DNA of 13,833 nt from CAZUCU01 sp964589635 (GCA_964589635.1 CAZPRI010000017.1:1-13833), one strand, 5' to 3'; counted from the stretch's first letter, positions 1 to 5,825 are shown. Notes: generated from the letters alone by a model not told the origin. Numbers and translations are program-made.

Positions 1-22
1 GGTTCGATCCCTGTCAGGTCCA
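1..22 (+). tRNA. 3' end of a tRNA, truncated by the window edge
   Basis: The first bases are the 3' part of a tRNA. A canonical TPsiC loop TTCGATC (3-9) is preceded by GG and followed by the 3' T-stem strand CCTGT (10-14), the acceptor strand CAGGTCC (15-21) and discriminator A22. The acceptor should therefore begin GGACCTG upstream of the window. CCA is not encoded after A22. The anticodon is off the edge, so the isotype cannot be given. A strong terminator follows 10 bases later, as expected for the last gene of a tRNA transcript. Confidence 0.75.
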
Positions 23-154
23 CTCGACTTCGCAACAACAAACCACTTCTATACAGAGGTGGTTTTTTGTTGCTACGCTCGTGGCAAGCCACCAAAAATT
101 TTATAAAGATAAGAACTAGATTGAAAAATATAGTTTCAAATACGAAGTCGAGTG
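21..154. repeat. 12-bp perfect inverted repeat flanking the tRNA terminator
   Basis: CACTCGACTTCG (21-32) is the exact reverse complement of CGAAGTCGAGTG (143-154). The left arm starts on the last two bases of the tRNA and ends on the first base of the terminator. The right arm opens a GC-rich patch (143-215) that stands out from the AT-rich surroundings. The function is unknown; it could be a mobile or dispersed repeat, or a trace of integration at the tRNA 3' end. Confidence 0.5.
32..73 (+). terminator. Intrinsic terminator after the tRNA
   Basis: Arms 32-49 and 56-73 form an 18-pair stem with one C-T mismatch (39/66), one G-T pair (47/58) and the six-base loop 50-55. A run of six T (63-68) lies in the 3' arm, with matching A residues on the 5' side, so it could also work on the other strand. 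It lies 10 bases after the tRNA end and is the likely stop for that transcript. Confidence 0.8.
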
Positions 155-315
155 TTTCGCTCTCGAGAGCCTCGGCTCTCGTGGAGAGGAGTATGGTCGA
201 AGGGAGTGACACAATTATTTTATTCTAACCTTGGGAAGATTTGGGTTTGTTGTATATGCCATATGTGTATATTTAATCATTAAGTGATGTAAAGGTATTG
301 AACCATTACAATTTT

Positions 316-343
316 TTGACAAAATTCTTATAAATGTTAATAT
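316..343 (+). promoter_or_regulatory. Consensus promoter for the broken gene at 485
   Basis: TTGACA (316-321), a 16-base spacer and TAATAT (338-343) with an extended TGT just upstream (335-337). Transcription would start near 350, giving a leader of about 135 bases, unusually long for this window. Confidence 0.65.
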
Positions 344-365
344 TTATTTTAGATAAAACTAAGGC

Positions 366-446
366 CTTATGTGCCATGCAACATAAGAAGAACTGCTAAG
401 ATTGGGCAGACCAAATCTTCTGAGACAAAAACAACTCCTTCAGAAG
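366..446 (+). promoter_or_regulatory. Folded 5' leader with three hairpins
   Basis: Three stems lie in the predicted leader. Hairpin 1 is CTTATGT (366-372) with ACATAAG (381-387). Hairpin 2 is AAGATTGG (398-405) with the strand 411-419, with one bulged A (413) and a five-base loop. Hairpin 3 is CTTCTGA (417-423) with TCAGAAG (440-446). Hairpins 2 and 3 share bases 417-419 and so partly compete. The order resembles a regulatory leader, but no known riboswitch class is recognised and no T-run terminates any of the stems. Confidence 0.35.
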
Positions 447-484
447 TAAACTAAAGAAAAAAGTACAAAAAACAAAAACTACAT

Positions 485-865
485 ATGTCGCATTATAACT
501 ACACAAGAAAAACCATTGAGCTTATCTTTGGATTTATGGTAATAGACGAATATGGTCACCCATTGGAAGATGCTTGGGATTATGAACCAGATGAAGAAGC
601 CTTAAATGAGTCTGGAATTTGTATCACACATTTTGGTTCAAATTTTATACCAATAGTGGGAATAAAAACATCGCACCAAATCATGGATCCTACTTTTCTA
701 ATATATCTTGGTCTTGGATAAAAACTAGAATCAGTATCTGAGTGGAAGCAAATCATTAAAGATTTTTGTAGTAAAAATAATATTTATTTTCAAGAACCTC
801 AATGGATTATTGGTGAACATAATGTGATGTATCTTGCACACGATGATGATGATTGGGAGGATTAA
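485..865 (+). pseudogene. Small acidic protein gene interrupted by an in-frame TAA
   Basis: An open frame of 78 codons starts at ATG 485 and stops at TAA 719-721. The same frame continues for 47 more sense codons to TAA 863-865, and the continuation is protein-like (KLESVSEWKQIIKDFC..., ending in an acidic DDDDWED tail). Without the first TAA this would be a 126-codon gene that ends just before a terminator. The simplest reading is a recent nonsense mutation (TAT or another codon to TAA) or a sequencing error; stop readthrough is possible but less likely. The product is not recognised: soluble, acidic, no signal peptide or membrane segment. No Shine-Dalgarno sequence is seen before ATG 485. 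It lies behind the promoter at 316-343 and a long folded leader. Confidence 0.5.
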
Positions 866-872
866 GTATTAC

Positions 873-904
873 AGAGCACCGACCGCAAGGCACGGGCTCT
901 TTTT
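873..904 (+). terminator. Intrinsic terminator after the broken gene
   Basis: AGAGC (873-877) and CCG (879-881) pair with CGG (893-895) and GCTCT (896-900), with A878 bulged and a loop of 11 bases, followed by TTTT (901-904). It lies 8 bases after the downstream TAA at 863-865 rather than after the early stop, which supports 485-865 as the original gene. Confidence 0.6.
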
Positions 905-907
905 ATA

Positions 908-916
908 TGCTAAAAT
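908..916 (+). promoter_or_regulatory. Extended -10 promoter for the tRNA-like RNA
   Basis: TGC-TAAAAT matches the extended -10 form TGnTATAAT at five of six hexamer positions. The predicted start is about 923, within two bases of the 5' end of the tRNA-like fold at 925. No clear -35 is seen; extended -10 promoters can work without one. Confidence 0.5.
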
Positions 917-924
917 CTAAAAGT

Positions 925-987
925 AGATACATTACCTTGCTTTGCAAGCAAGAGTGAGCATGGTTCGAATCCTGACTCGATGTATCT
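925..987 (+). ncRNA. tRNA-like RNA lacking a D-arm (Ala-UGC-type anticodon arm)
   Basis: The ends pair as an acceptor-like stem, AGATACAT (925-932) with ATGTATCT (980-987), extended by a T-G pair (933/979). Inside is an ideal anticodon arm: CTTGC (936-940), seven-base loop TTTGCAA (941-947), GCAAG (948-952), with T at position 33 and TGC in the anticodon place, which would read alanine codons. Next is the TPsiC signature GGTTCGAATCC (962-972), but its stem is weak: two GC pairs, then a bulged T961 before C959-G974 and A960-T973. Only three bases (933-935) stand where a D-arm belongs, so the total is about 63 bases against 73-76 for a normal tRNA. A promoter precedes it and a terminator follows directly, so it is probably transcribed. 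It may be a decayed tRNA, an armless functional tRNA-like RNA, or a regulatory mimic. The bases 933-948 can also fold as CTTGC-TTT-GCAAG. Confidence 0.45.
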
Positions 988-988
988 T

Positions 989-1024
989 TAACCCCATGTG
1001 TCTAACACATGGGGTTATTTTATT
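989..1024 (+). terminator. Intrinsic terminator after the tRNA-like RNA
   Basis: Arms 989-1000 and 1006-1017 pair perfectly (12 pairs, four G-C in a row at the core) around the loop TCTAA, followed by TTTTATT. It begins two bases after the tRNA-like acceptor stem, giving a self-contained unit of about 100 bases. Confidence 0.85.
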
Positions 1025-1032
1025 GTTATAAT
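1024..1032 (+). promoter_or_regulatory. Extended -10 promoter of the first mltG-like gene
   Basis: TGT-TATAAT is a perfect extended -10 (hexamer 1027-1032). The predicted +1 is about 1039 and the ATG is at 1041, so the mRNA would have a leader of 0-2 bases. It follows the preceding terminator with no wasted space. Confidence 0.7.
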
Positions 1033-1040
1033 TAATTCAA

Positions 1041-1991
1041 ATGAGTGGAAACTTTTTAAAATATTTTAGGGTCATTTTTTTATTTGCATTAGCCTTTGCA
1101 TTATTTCATTCTCTTAATCAAAGTAAGACTGAAGAATTTGTAATTATTTCAAGTGATAAAAGTTCAGAAGAAGTTATTGAAGATTTTTTAAATGAAGGTT
1201 TGATCAAAAAAGGGTTAACGTACTATTTTCTAAAAACATATATTACACTTGGTGGAAGCATTGAGCCGGGAGGGTATAATTTAAGAGAAGGAATGGGTGC
1301 AGCTGCTGCTGCATTAGGACTAAAGGATCCTGAATACAGGTTTGTATCTGTAAGTTCTGGCCAAAGAAAAGGTGAGATTGCTGATTCATTGGGTGATATT
1401 TTGGATTGGGATGATGAAAAGGTTAAGCAATTTTCAACTCAATATGCCGTTTGTGAACTTATTGGCCAAGAGGGATATTTTGCAACGGGAAAATATTTGA
1501 TTCATAAGGACGAGGAACCTGAAATCGTTCAGATAAAAATGCAAGAAAGTTTTAATGAACAGATTAATAATTTAGAGTTAGAAGAAGGGGATTTTGATAA
1601 AAACACAATAATTAAAATTGCATCACTAATTCAAAGAGAGGCTGCAGGCAAAAATGATATGCGATTGATTTCCGGAATTATTTGGAATCGTCTGGAAATT
1701 GGAATGCCATTACAAATTGATGCGACATTGCAATATATACGAGGAGAAGAAGGGGATTGGTGGCCTGTACCAGAATCTGATGATAAGTATCTTGATTCAG
1801 AATTTAATACATATAAAAACAATGGACTTCCTCCCGCACCTATTTCTGTTCCGAGCGAAAACGCTTTATACGCAGCCGTAAATCCTTTAAAAACAGATTG
1901 TTTATTCTATCTACATGATGATTGGAGGAATATTCACTGTTCAACTACATATGAGGGACACAAGAGAAATGTTAACTATTATTTGAAGTAA
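1041..1991 (+). CDS. Divergent MltG-like endolytic murein transglycosylase
   Basis: A 316-residue YceG/MltG-family protein. MltG cuts nascent peptidoglycan strands at the outer face of the inner membrane and helps set strand length. An N-terminal membrane segment at about residues 8-24 anchors it, with the rest outside. The catalytic part is recognisable: S195-L-I-Q-R-E200-A, then WNRLEIGMPLQIDATLQY (215-232), N-T-Y near 256-258, GLPPAPIS (262-269) and EGH (305-307). E200 aligns with the catalytic Glu218 of E. coli MltG; the preceding Glu (216 in E. coli) is Gln here. The usual EGYLFPDTY segment is EGYFATGKY (144-152), so the protein is divergent. It starts at a leaderless ATG and heads a run with the next two genes (gaps of 41 and 30 bases). 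A second, more typical copy lies at 12256. Confidence 0.85.
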   Translation: MSGNFLKYFRVIFLFALAFALFHSLNQSKTEEFVIISSDKSSEEVIEDFLNEGLIKKGLTYYFLKTYITLGGSIEPGGYNLREGMGAAAAALGLKDPEYRFVSVSSGQRKGEIADSLGDILDWDDEKVKQFSTQYAVCELIGQEGYFATGKYLIHKDEEPEIVQIKMQESFNEQINNLELEEGDFDKNTIIKIASLIQREAAGKNDMRLISGIIWNRLEIGMPLQIDATLQYIRGEEGDWWPVPESDDKYLDSEFNTYKNNGLPPAPISVPSENALYAAVNPLKTDCLFYLHDDWRNIHCSTTYEGHKRNVNYYLK

Positions 1992-2032
1992 TTTTTTGGT
2001 ACCATAATCACATTAATCTAAGAAAGATATAC

Positions 2033-2272
2033 ATGTTTAAATTTTTAGCAAAAAAAGCAATGCAGGCAAAGATGAAAGATCTACCACCGGAACAAAGAGA
2101 ATTAATAATGACCCTTATGGAGGAACATCCTGAGCTTCTTCAAAAAATTCAAAAAGAAGTGAAAGAAAAAAAGAAGCAAGGCGTAGATGAGAATACTGCA
2201 TCTATGCAAGTTATGATGAAATACAAAGATGACTTCCAGAAGATTATGATGAAACAAATGTCCAAAAAGTAA
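2033..2272 (+). CDS. Small Lys/Met-rich helical protein, unknown function
   Basis: A 79-residue protein, strongly helical and charged, rich in Lys, Glu, Gln and Met, with no membrane segment or Cys. The pattern (PPEQRELIMTLMEEHPELL near residues 18-32, then a Lys/Glu stretch to about 50) suggests a small helical bundle or coiled coil. I do not recognise the family. The start is preceded by AAGAAAG about 7 bases upstream, a weak ribosome-binding candidate. It lies 41 bases after the MltG-like gene and 30 before the DUF4105-type gene, so it is probably co-transcribed and may serve the same envelope function, but this is inference from position only. Confidence 0.7.
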   Translation: MFKFLAKKAMQAKMKDLPPEQRELIMTLMEEHPELLQKIQKEVKEKKKQGVDENTASMQVMMKYKDDFQKIMMKQMSKK

Positions 2273-2302
2273 TGATGAATCCCCTGCAGATTTAAATTAA
2301 TC

Positions 2303-3145
2303 ATGAAACAATCTTTAAAAACAGCTCTTACAATAATTTTAGTTATCGGAGCTGTTTTTATTTTGATTACTCTTCTTAAAAAGCCTGCTCAAGATAGAAA
2401 TTGGACCGATGATGCTGAAGTCTTGCCAGATATTACTATTTCAGATTCGAAGGTTAAGGTTGATAATTTAAGAGACTGGAGATATAAAAATAAAGAAACT
2501 ATTTCGCGTGATTTTTATAATGAAGAATTTGATTTAGATTTAATTGAGAATACATACTTTCTATTAAATCCATTTGGTAAATGGGAAGGTGTCGGACATA
2601 CTTTTTTCCTATTTGAATTTAGTGATGGAAAAACTGTCTCTGTTTCAGTCGAAGCAAGAAGGGAGGTAGATGAGAAGTTTAGTGCAATACGAGGTCTTTT
2701 TAACAATTTTGAACAGTGGTATACGTGGGGAAGTGCTGCAGATTTGTTTTCTAGAAGAGCTATTTTTCATCAGGAAGATTTATATATGTATAAATTAAAT
2801 ATAAAACCTGAAACATCACGAGGGCTTTTTATTGATATTGCAAAAACAACAGAAAAATTAGAAACAGAACCTGCTTTTTATAATACAGCTTTTTCAAACT
2901 GTACAAATGTTCTGGCTGATTCTGCAAATAGAGTGTACTCAGGAAGTATTCCGTGGAACTGGGCTAGAGTTTTCACTGGATTTTCAGATGATAAATTATA
3001 TGAGTTGAAATTAATTCCACATGACAAGCCTTTTGATGAAATATTTCAAGAAGCTCGAATCGATCTACAGATAAAAGAAATTATAGAAAAAGAGGAAAAA
3101 CTATATAGAGATGACTTTTGGTATGAGTTAAGGAGTCTTATTTAA
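2303..3145 (+). CDS. DUF4105 / Lnb-type membrane-anchored protein
   Basis: A 280-residue protein with an N-terminal anchor helix (about 7-25) and an extracytoplasmic domain. It matches the DUF4105 family, related to the Lnb lipoprotein N-acyltransferase domain: W34-T-D, the R-D-W-R-Y segment (57-61), WEGVGHTFFLFEF (94-106) with His99, and FYNTAFSNCTN (192-202) with Cys200. His and Cys in these two motifs are the family's conserved and probably catalytic residues. In Firmicutes, Lnb moves an acyl chain on lipoproteins to make the lyso form; whether this relative does so is unknown. A weak -10-like TTAAAT (2292-2297) ends five bases before the ATG, so it may have its own leaderless start besides readthrough from the upstream genes. 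Confidence 0.7.
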   Translation: MKQSLKTALTIILVIGAVFILITLLKKPAQDRNWTDDAEVLPDITISDSKVKVDNLRDWRYKNKETISRDFYNEEFDLDLIENTYFLLNPFGKWEGVGHTFFLFEFSDGKTVSVSVEARREVDEKFSAIRGLFNNFEQWYTWGSAADLFSRRAIFHQEDLYMYKLNIKPETSRGLFIDIAKTTEKLETEPAFYNTAFSNCTNVLADSANRVYSGSIPWNWARVFTGFSDDKLYELKLIPHDKPFDEIFQEARIDLQIKEIIEKEEKLYRDDFWYELRSLI

Positions 3146-3159
3146 TTACCTTATATTAG

Positions 3160-3168
3160 TGCTATAAT
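3160..3168 (+). promoter_or_regulatory. Extended -10 placing +1 on the ATG
   Basis: TGC-TATAAT with hexamer 3163-3168. Seven bases after the hexamer end is 3175, the A of the ATG, so the mRNA should be exactly leaderless. No good -35 is seen. Confidence 0.7.
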
Positions 3169-3174
3169 TTTTTT

Positions 3175-3612
3175 ATGTTAGAAACAATCGGATTATTTAT
3201 CTTGCTTTCTGGATTTATTATAGGTCTTGGCGCTGTCACAGTTATAGATCTTTTAGGTTTTTTGGGAAGAAAGTCAGTTTATTGGGCAGAAGCAACTACT
3301 AGGGCACACAAGGTTACAAAGCCACTTATATGGCTTGGTCTACTTCTTGTAATAGTAGGTGGTTTTATTTTTTACAAAGACACAGGTTTCATTTGGAATA
3401 CTGTATATCATCTTATCTCTCTTCCTGTGATGCTTACTGTTGGTTACTTTCTATCCTTTATCGTTAGCCCCTTTCTTATACAGAGAGAAAAAGAAAGGAA
3501 GTCATCAGATCTTCTGCCAAAAAAGTGGCAGGCCTGGATTACTGTAGCGTTTGTTTTTTCATTTATTGGTTGGTGGAGTAATCTTTTGGTACTTGTTTTG
3601 TTTTTAGTGTAG
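3175..3612 (+). CDS. Four-helix membrane protein, unknown function
   Basis: A 145-residue integral membrane protein with hydrophobic segments at about residues 4-30, 50-67, 78-103 and 119-144. Conserved-looking features are the glycine-rich first helix (GFIIGLGAVTVID, 13-25), the soluble AEATTRAHKVTKP loop (38-50) and a basic loop after helix 3 (REKERK, 104-109). I cannot assign a family. The start is set by the extended -10 ending six bases upstream. The gene ends 22 bases before a bidirectional terminator shared with the convergent gene. Confidence 0.75.
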   Translation: MLETIGLFILLSGFIIGLGAVTVIDLLGFLGRKSVYWAEATTRAHKVTKPLIWLGLLLVIVGGFIFYKDTGFIWNTVYHLISLPVMLTVGYFLSFIVSPFLIQREKERKSSDLLPKKWQAWITVAFVFSFIGWWSNLLVLVLFLV

Positions 3613-3632
3613 GTTAAATTAAATATAAAAAT

Positions 3633-3947
3633 TCAGCCACCCCGTTTGATAGGGTGGCTTGATGTTTGTTTTTTGGTGGCGCAATCCTCTTCAGGGCACT
3701 CTCCCCAAAAGACTTGGCAACCGTAGAAGATTCTACCGTCGTCCAAGACGAGTTTTGGGTTTTCTTCCAGTATTCTCAGTTTTCCTTCAATAGCATCAAT
3801 CGCTTCTTGCCCTGGATTTTCTTCAGATGCATAGATGTTGTCTTTGGTGTAGATGGCATAGACTGTGACGTCTCCAACGTATCGGCCCAATTTAGGACCA
3901 TCGTCGGTACCTACCTTAACTCTGCAGTTGGTTTGTATTGTACTCAC
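3633..3947 (-). CDS. Cys-containing 104-residue protein, unknown function
   Basis: I choose GTG at 3947 as the start: the promoter puts +1 on that G, and the in-frame ATG six codons upstream (3965) lies within the promoter spacer. The product is soluble and acidic in its middle, with a lone Cys near residue 8 and a cluster C-Q-V-F-W-G-E-C-P-E-E-D-C (about 77-89) that could bind a metal or form disulfides, then a basic tail ending KRGG. The tail is encoded by the terminator hairpin. The gene is visibly richer in G+C than its neighbours, which hints at recent acquisition or strong constraint. I do not recognise the family. An overlapping plus-strand frame (3666-4013) is judged a shadow. Confidence 0.6.
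   Translation of the reverse strand: MSTIQTNCRVKVGTDDGPKLGRYVGDVTVYAIYTKDNIYASEENPGQEAIDAIEGKLRILEENPKLVLDDGRIFYGCQVFWGECPEEDCATKKQTSSHPIKRGG
3635..3660. terminator. Bidirectional terminator between convergent genes
   Basis: AGCCACCC (3635-3642) pairs with GGGTGGCT (3652-3659) around a nine-base loop. On the minus strand the stem is followed at once by GAATTTTTAT; on the plus strand a T-rich stretch (3664-3673) follows. The hairpin lies inside the last codons of the minus-strand gene, whose TGA stop is 3635-3633. Confidence 0.75.
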
Positions 3948-3953
3948 TTTTGG

Positions 3954-3981
3954 AATATAACACATACTATTATAATGTCAA
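3954..3981 (-). promoter_or_regulatory. Consensus promoter of the Cys-containing gene
   Basis: On the minus strand: TTGACA (3981-3976), a 16-base spacer and extended -10 TGT-TATATT (hexamer 3959-3954). The predicted +1 at 3947 is the first base of the GTG start codon. It is one of the strongest promoters in the window and supports a leaderless start. Confidence 0.75.
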
Positions 3982-4097
3982 CATTTTCTGGTGAATTCTA
4001 TCTTGAAACGTAACATTAGATAATCTTTCTCTTAGTTTATTTAGAACGTTGTTGCGGGGGAGTGCGTCAATAAAAGTTATGATTAAAATGGTTGTTT

Positions 4098-4577
4098 CTA
4101 AAGTAATTTCAAAATTTCCTTGATGTAGTTGTCCGTTATCTCGTGTTCTGTATTTTTGACAAGAATGTCAGCTTTTTCTCCTTCCTTGGCTCCATAAATA
4201 ATAGTCTGCTTCCTTGCTTTGTGTCTTGGTTTCAAATAGTTCTTAACATCATCAACAAATTTTACTCCGAGTAAGTCAATAAGAGCTTCTCTGTTTTCTC
4301 CTTGTTTAAAATCTTTTAGTACTGTCATCGATCCAAGGATTAGATGTTGGCATGAATAATCTTGAGCGACTAGGCGCGCAAGGATTGCACCAAGAGAGAA
4401 TCCAAAAATAATAGAATCCTTTTCTATTTCAAATATTTGTTCAGTTAAATTTTGTTTCCAGTCTATATTTTTGAATACAACTTCATATCCTTTTGTTTGT
4501 GCGAACTTTCTTAATTTTTGATAAGGTCTTCTTCTAGTTGTTTCTTGATAACCTGGCAATATATATATTTTTTTCAT
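4098..4577 (-). CDS. Small alpha/beta-hydrolase-fold protein
   Basis: A 159-residue protein with a minimal alpha/beta hydrolase layout. It starts with a strand and loop MKKIYILPGY, has the nucleophile elbow G59-F-S61-L-G63, and a late His145 (NTEHEI) in the place of the catalytic His. The acid is probably among E131-D137 after the strand TIIYGA (125-130). It lacks a cap domain and any signal peptide, so it is cytoplasmic; it resembles small RBBP9/YdeN-like or serine-hydrolase relatives, but the substrate cannot be told. The ATG lies eight bases after TATAAT on the minus strand, giving a leader of about two bases. It is divergent from ychF across 153 bases. No clear terminator is seen in the 116 bases to the next promoter. 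Confidence 0.75.
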   Translation of the reverse strand: MKKIYILPGYQETTRRRPYQKLRKFAQTKGYEVVFKNIDWKQNLTEQIFEIEKDSIIFGFSLGAILARLVAQDYSCQHLILGSMTVLKDFKQGENREALIDLLGVKFVDDVKNYLKPRHKARKQTIIYGAKEGEKADILVKNTEHEITDNYIKEILKLL

Positions 4578-4585
4578 TGTTGTTT

Positions 4586-4591
4586 ATTATA
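4586..4591 (-). promoter_or_regulatory. -10 box of the alpha/beta-hydrolase gene
   Basis: A perfect TATAAT on the minus strand (4591-4586) puts +1 near 4579, two bases before the ATG. The imperfect hairpin 4601-4625 (TGCAGACTTT with AAAATCTGCA, one mismatch, five-base loop) lies over the -22 to -46 region and could be a regulator site. Confidence 0.6.
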
Positions 4592-4652
4592 TTAAAAAGA
4601 TGCAGACTTTAAAAGAAAATCTGCACCATGAGCTAGAATAAAATGAATTCTT

Positions 4653-4677
4653 TACCTCTTGCCGAAGGCATGAGGTA
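4653..4677 (+). other. GC-richer hairpin in the divergent intergenic region
   Basis: TACCTCTTGCC (4653-4663) pairs with GGCATGAGGTA (4667-4677) with one T-T mismatch and a three-base GAA loop. It lies 54 bases upstream of ychF, where no terminator is expected for either neighbour. A -10-like TAAAAT (4639-4644) precedes it and T-rich DNA (4686-4700) follows, so a short transcript is conceivable but unproven. Confidence 0.3.
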
Positions 4678-4719
4678 TTAAATAGGTTTTTCTTTGCTTT
4701 TATTGGTAGATTCTTTTAA

Positions 4720-4725
4720 TATAAA
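4720..4725 (+). promoter_or_regulatory. -10 box of ychF
   Basis: TATAAA ends five bases before the ATG, so +1 would fall on or next to the start codon. It lacks the extended TG and a convincing -35. Confidence 0.5.
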
Positions 4726-4730
4726 CACCT

Positions 4731-5825
4731 ATGTCACTATCAATCGGAGTTGTTGGATTACCAAACGTAGGTAAATCGACTTTATTTAACGCCTTAACAA
4801 AAAATTCAGTTCCAGCTGAAAACTATCCTTTTTGTACAATAGACCCTTCTGTTGGAATTGTTCCTGTTCCAGATGAACGACTTCACAAATTGGCTGATTT
4901 TTCACAAACTCAAAAAACTATTCCTGCAATTATAGAATTCACAGATATTGCTGGTCTTGTAAAAGGTGCCTCAACAGGTGAAGGTCTTGGAAATAAATTT
5001 CTATCCAATATTAGAGAAGTGGATGCAATACTAGAAGTAGTTCGAATTTTCGAAGATTCAAATATTACTCATGTACATGGCGAAGTCGATCCTGTTTCAG
5101 ATATTGAAGTTATAAATTATGAGTTGATTATGGCTGATACAGAAACAGTAAATAAAAGACTTGGTAATACTGAAAAAGATGCAAAAAGGGGAGACAAGAA
5201 TGCAATAAAGGAACTTGATATTCTTACAAAAATAAAAAAAGTATTGGATTCTGGACAAATGGCGAATAGATTAGAGTTCACAGAAGAAGAAGCTAAATTA
5301 GTGAAAGGTTTGAATCTTCTAACAACAAAACAAATTCTCTATGCGCTCAATAAGCAAACAGGAGGAAATAATCTAGATGATAACAATGACGAAAGATATA
5401 TAAAGTTGATTGATTTTTTTCAAAAGAATTCTTTTTCTTATGTGAAAGTTGATGCCAATTCAGAACTTGAGATGAATACATTGTCCGATGAGGAACGAGA
5501 TGAAATGAAAAAAGACCTTGGTGTTGATGGAGGCCTTGAATCAATGATTACAAAATCATATGAAATGTTGAAACTAATCACATACTTCACTACTGGAGAA
5601 AAAGAAACTAGAGCTTGGACTGTGAAATTAAACGCAACTGCGCCCGAAGCTGGAGCCGCGATTCACTCTGATTTTCAAACAAAGTTTATTAGAGCTCAAG
5701 TGATTCATTGGGATACTTTAATTGAGGCTGGATCAAACTCTAAAGCACGAGAAAAGGGTTGGATTAAGACTGTTGGAAAAGAACATATCATTTTGGATGG
5801 TGATGTGATTGAGTTTTTGGTTTAA
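4731..5825 (+). CDS. ychF: YchF/OLA1-type P-loop NTPase
   Basis: A 364-residue protein of full family length. YchF is a ribosome-associated Obg-family ATPase linked to translation control and stress responses. The P-loop is GLPNVGKST (9-17), switch regions include FTDIAGLVKGASTGEGLGNKF (70-90), and H114 in the NITHVHG finger loop matches the catalytic His of E. coli YchF. The C-terminal TGS domain is clear: TYFTTGEKETRAWTV (284-298), ATAPEAGAAIHSDF (302-315) and the DGDVIEF end. The G4 base-recognition motif, usually NxxE in this ATP-using family, reads N207-K-Q-T210, missing the final acid. The start is leaderless-like and the gene ends at a strong terminator, so it is a single-gene unit. 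Confidence 0.95.
   Translation: MSLSIGVVGLPNVGKSTLFNALTKNSVPAENYPFCTIDPSVGIVPVPDERLHKLADFSQTQKTIPAIIEFTDIAGLVKGASTGEGLGNKFLSNIREVDAILEVVRIFEDSNITHVHGEVDPVSDIEVINYELIMADTETVNKRLGNTEKDAKRGDKNAIKELDILTKIKKVLDSGQMANRLEFTEEEAKLVKGLNLLTTKQILYALNKQTGGNNLDDNNDERYIKLIDFFQKNSFSYVKVDANSELEMNTLSDEERDEMKKDLGVDGGLESMITKSYEMLKLITYFTTGEKETRAWTVKLNATAPEAGAAIHSDFQTKFIRAQVIHWDTLIEAGSNSKAREKGWIKTVGKEHIILDGDVIEFLV

Larger units (their letters stand above)
155..484. other. Rest of the gene-free stretch 23-484
   Basis: No convincing coding region lies between the tRNA end and the ORF at 485. The left part is GC-rich and holds a hairpin (164-181: CGAGAGC, loop CTCG, GCTCTCG) and the palindrome CTCTCGAGAG (160-169). 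From about 215 the DNA is AT-rich. A consensus promoter lies at 316-343 and a folded leader at 350-484, listed separately. Confidence 0.6.

Noticed and set aside
180..215. Possible tRNA 5' half (GGAGAGG...GGTCGAAGGG resembles tRNA-Ser starts)
   Set aside because: No anticodon arm, T-arm or matching acceptor strand could be found downstream.
3666..4013. Plus-strand 115-codon open frame opposite the Cys-containing gene
   Set aside because: It lies antisense to a gene with a consensus promoter and terminator, has no promoter of its own and reads as low-complexity Phe/Val-rich shadow sequence.
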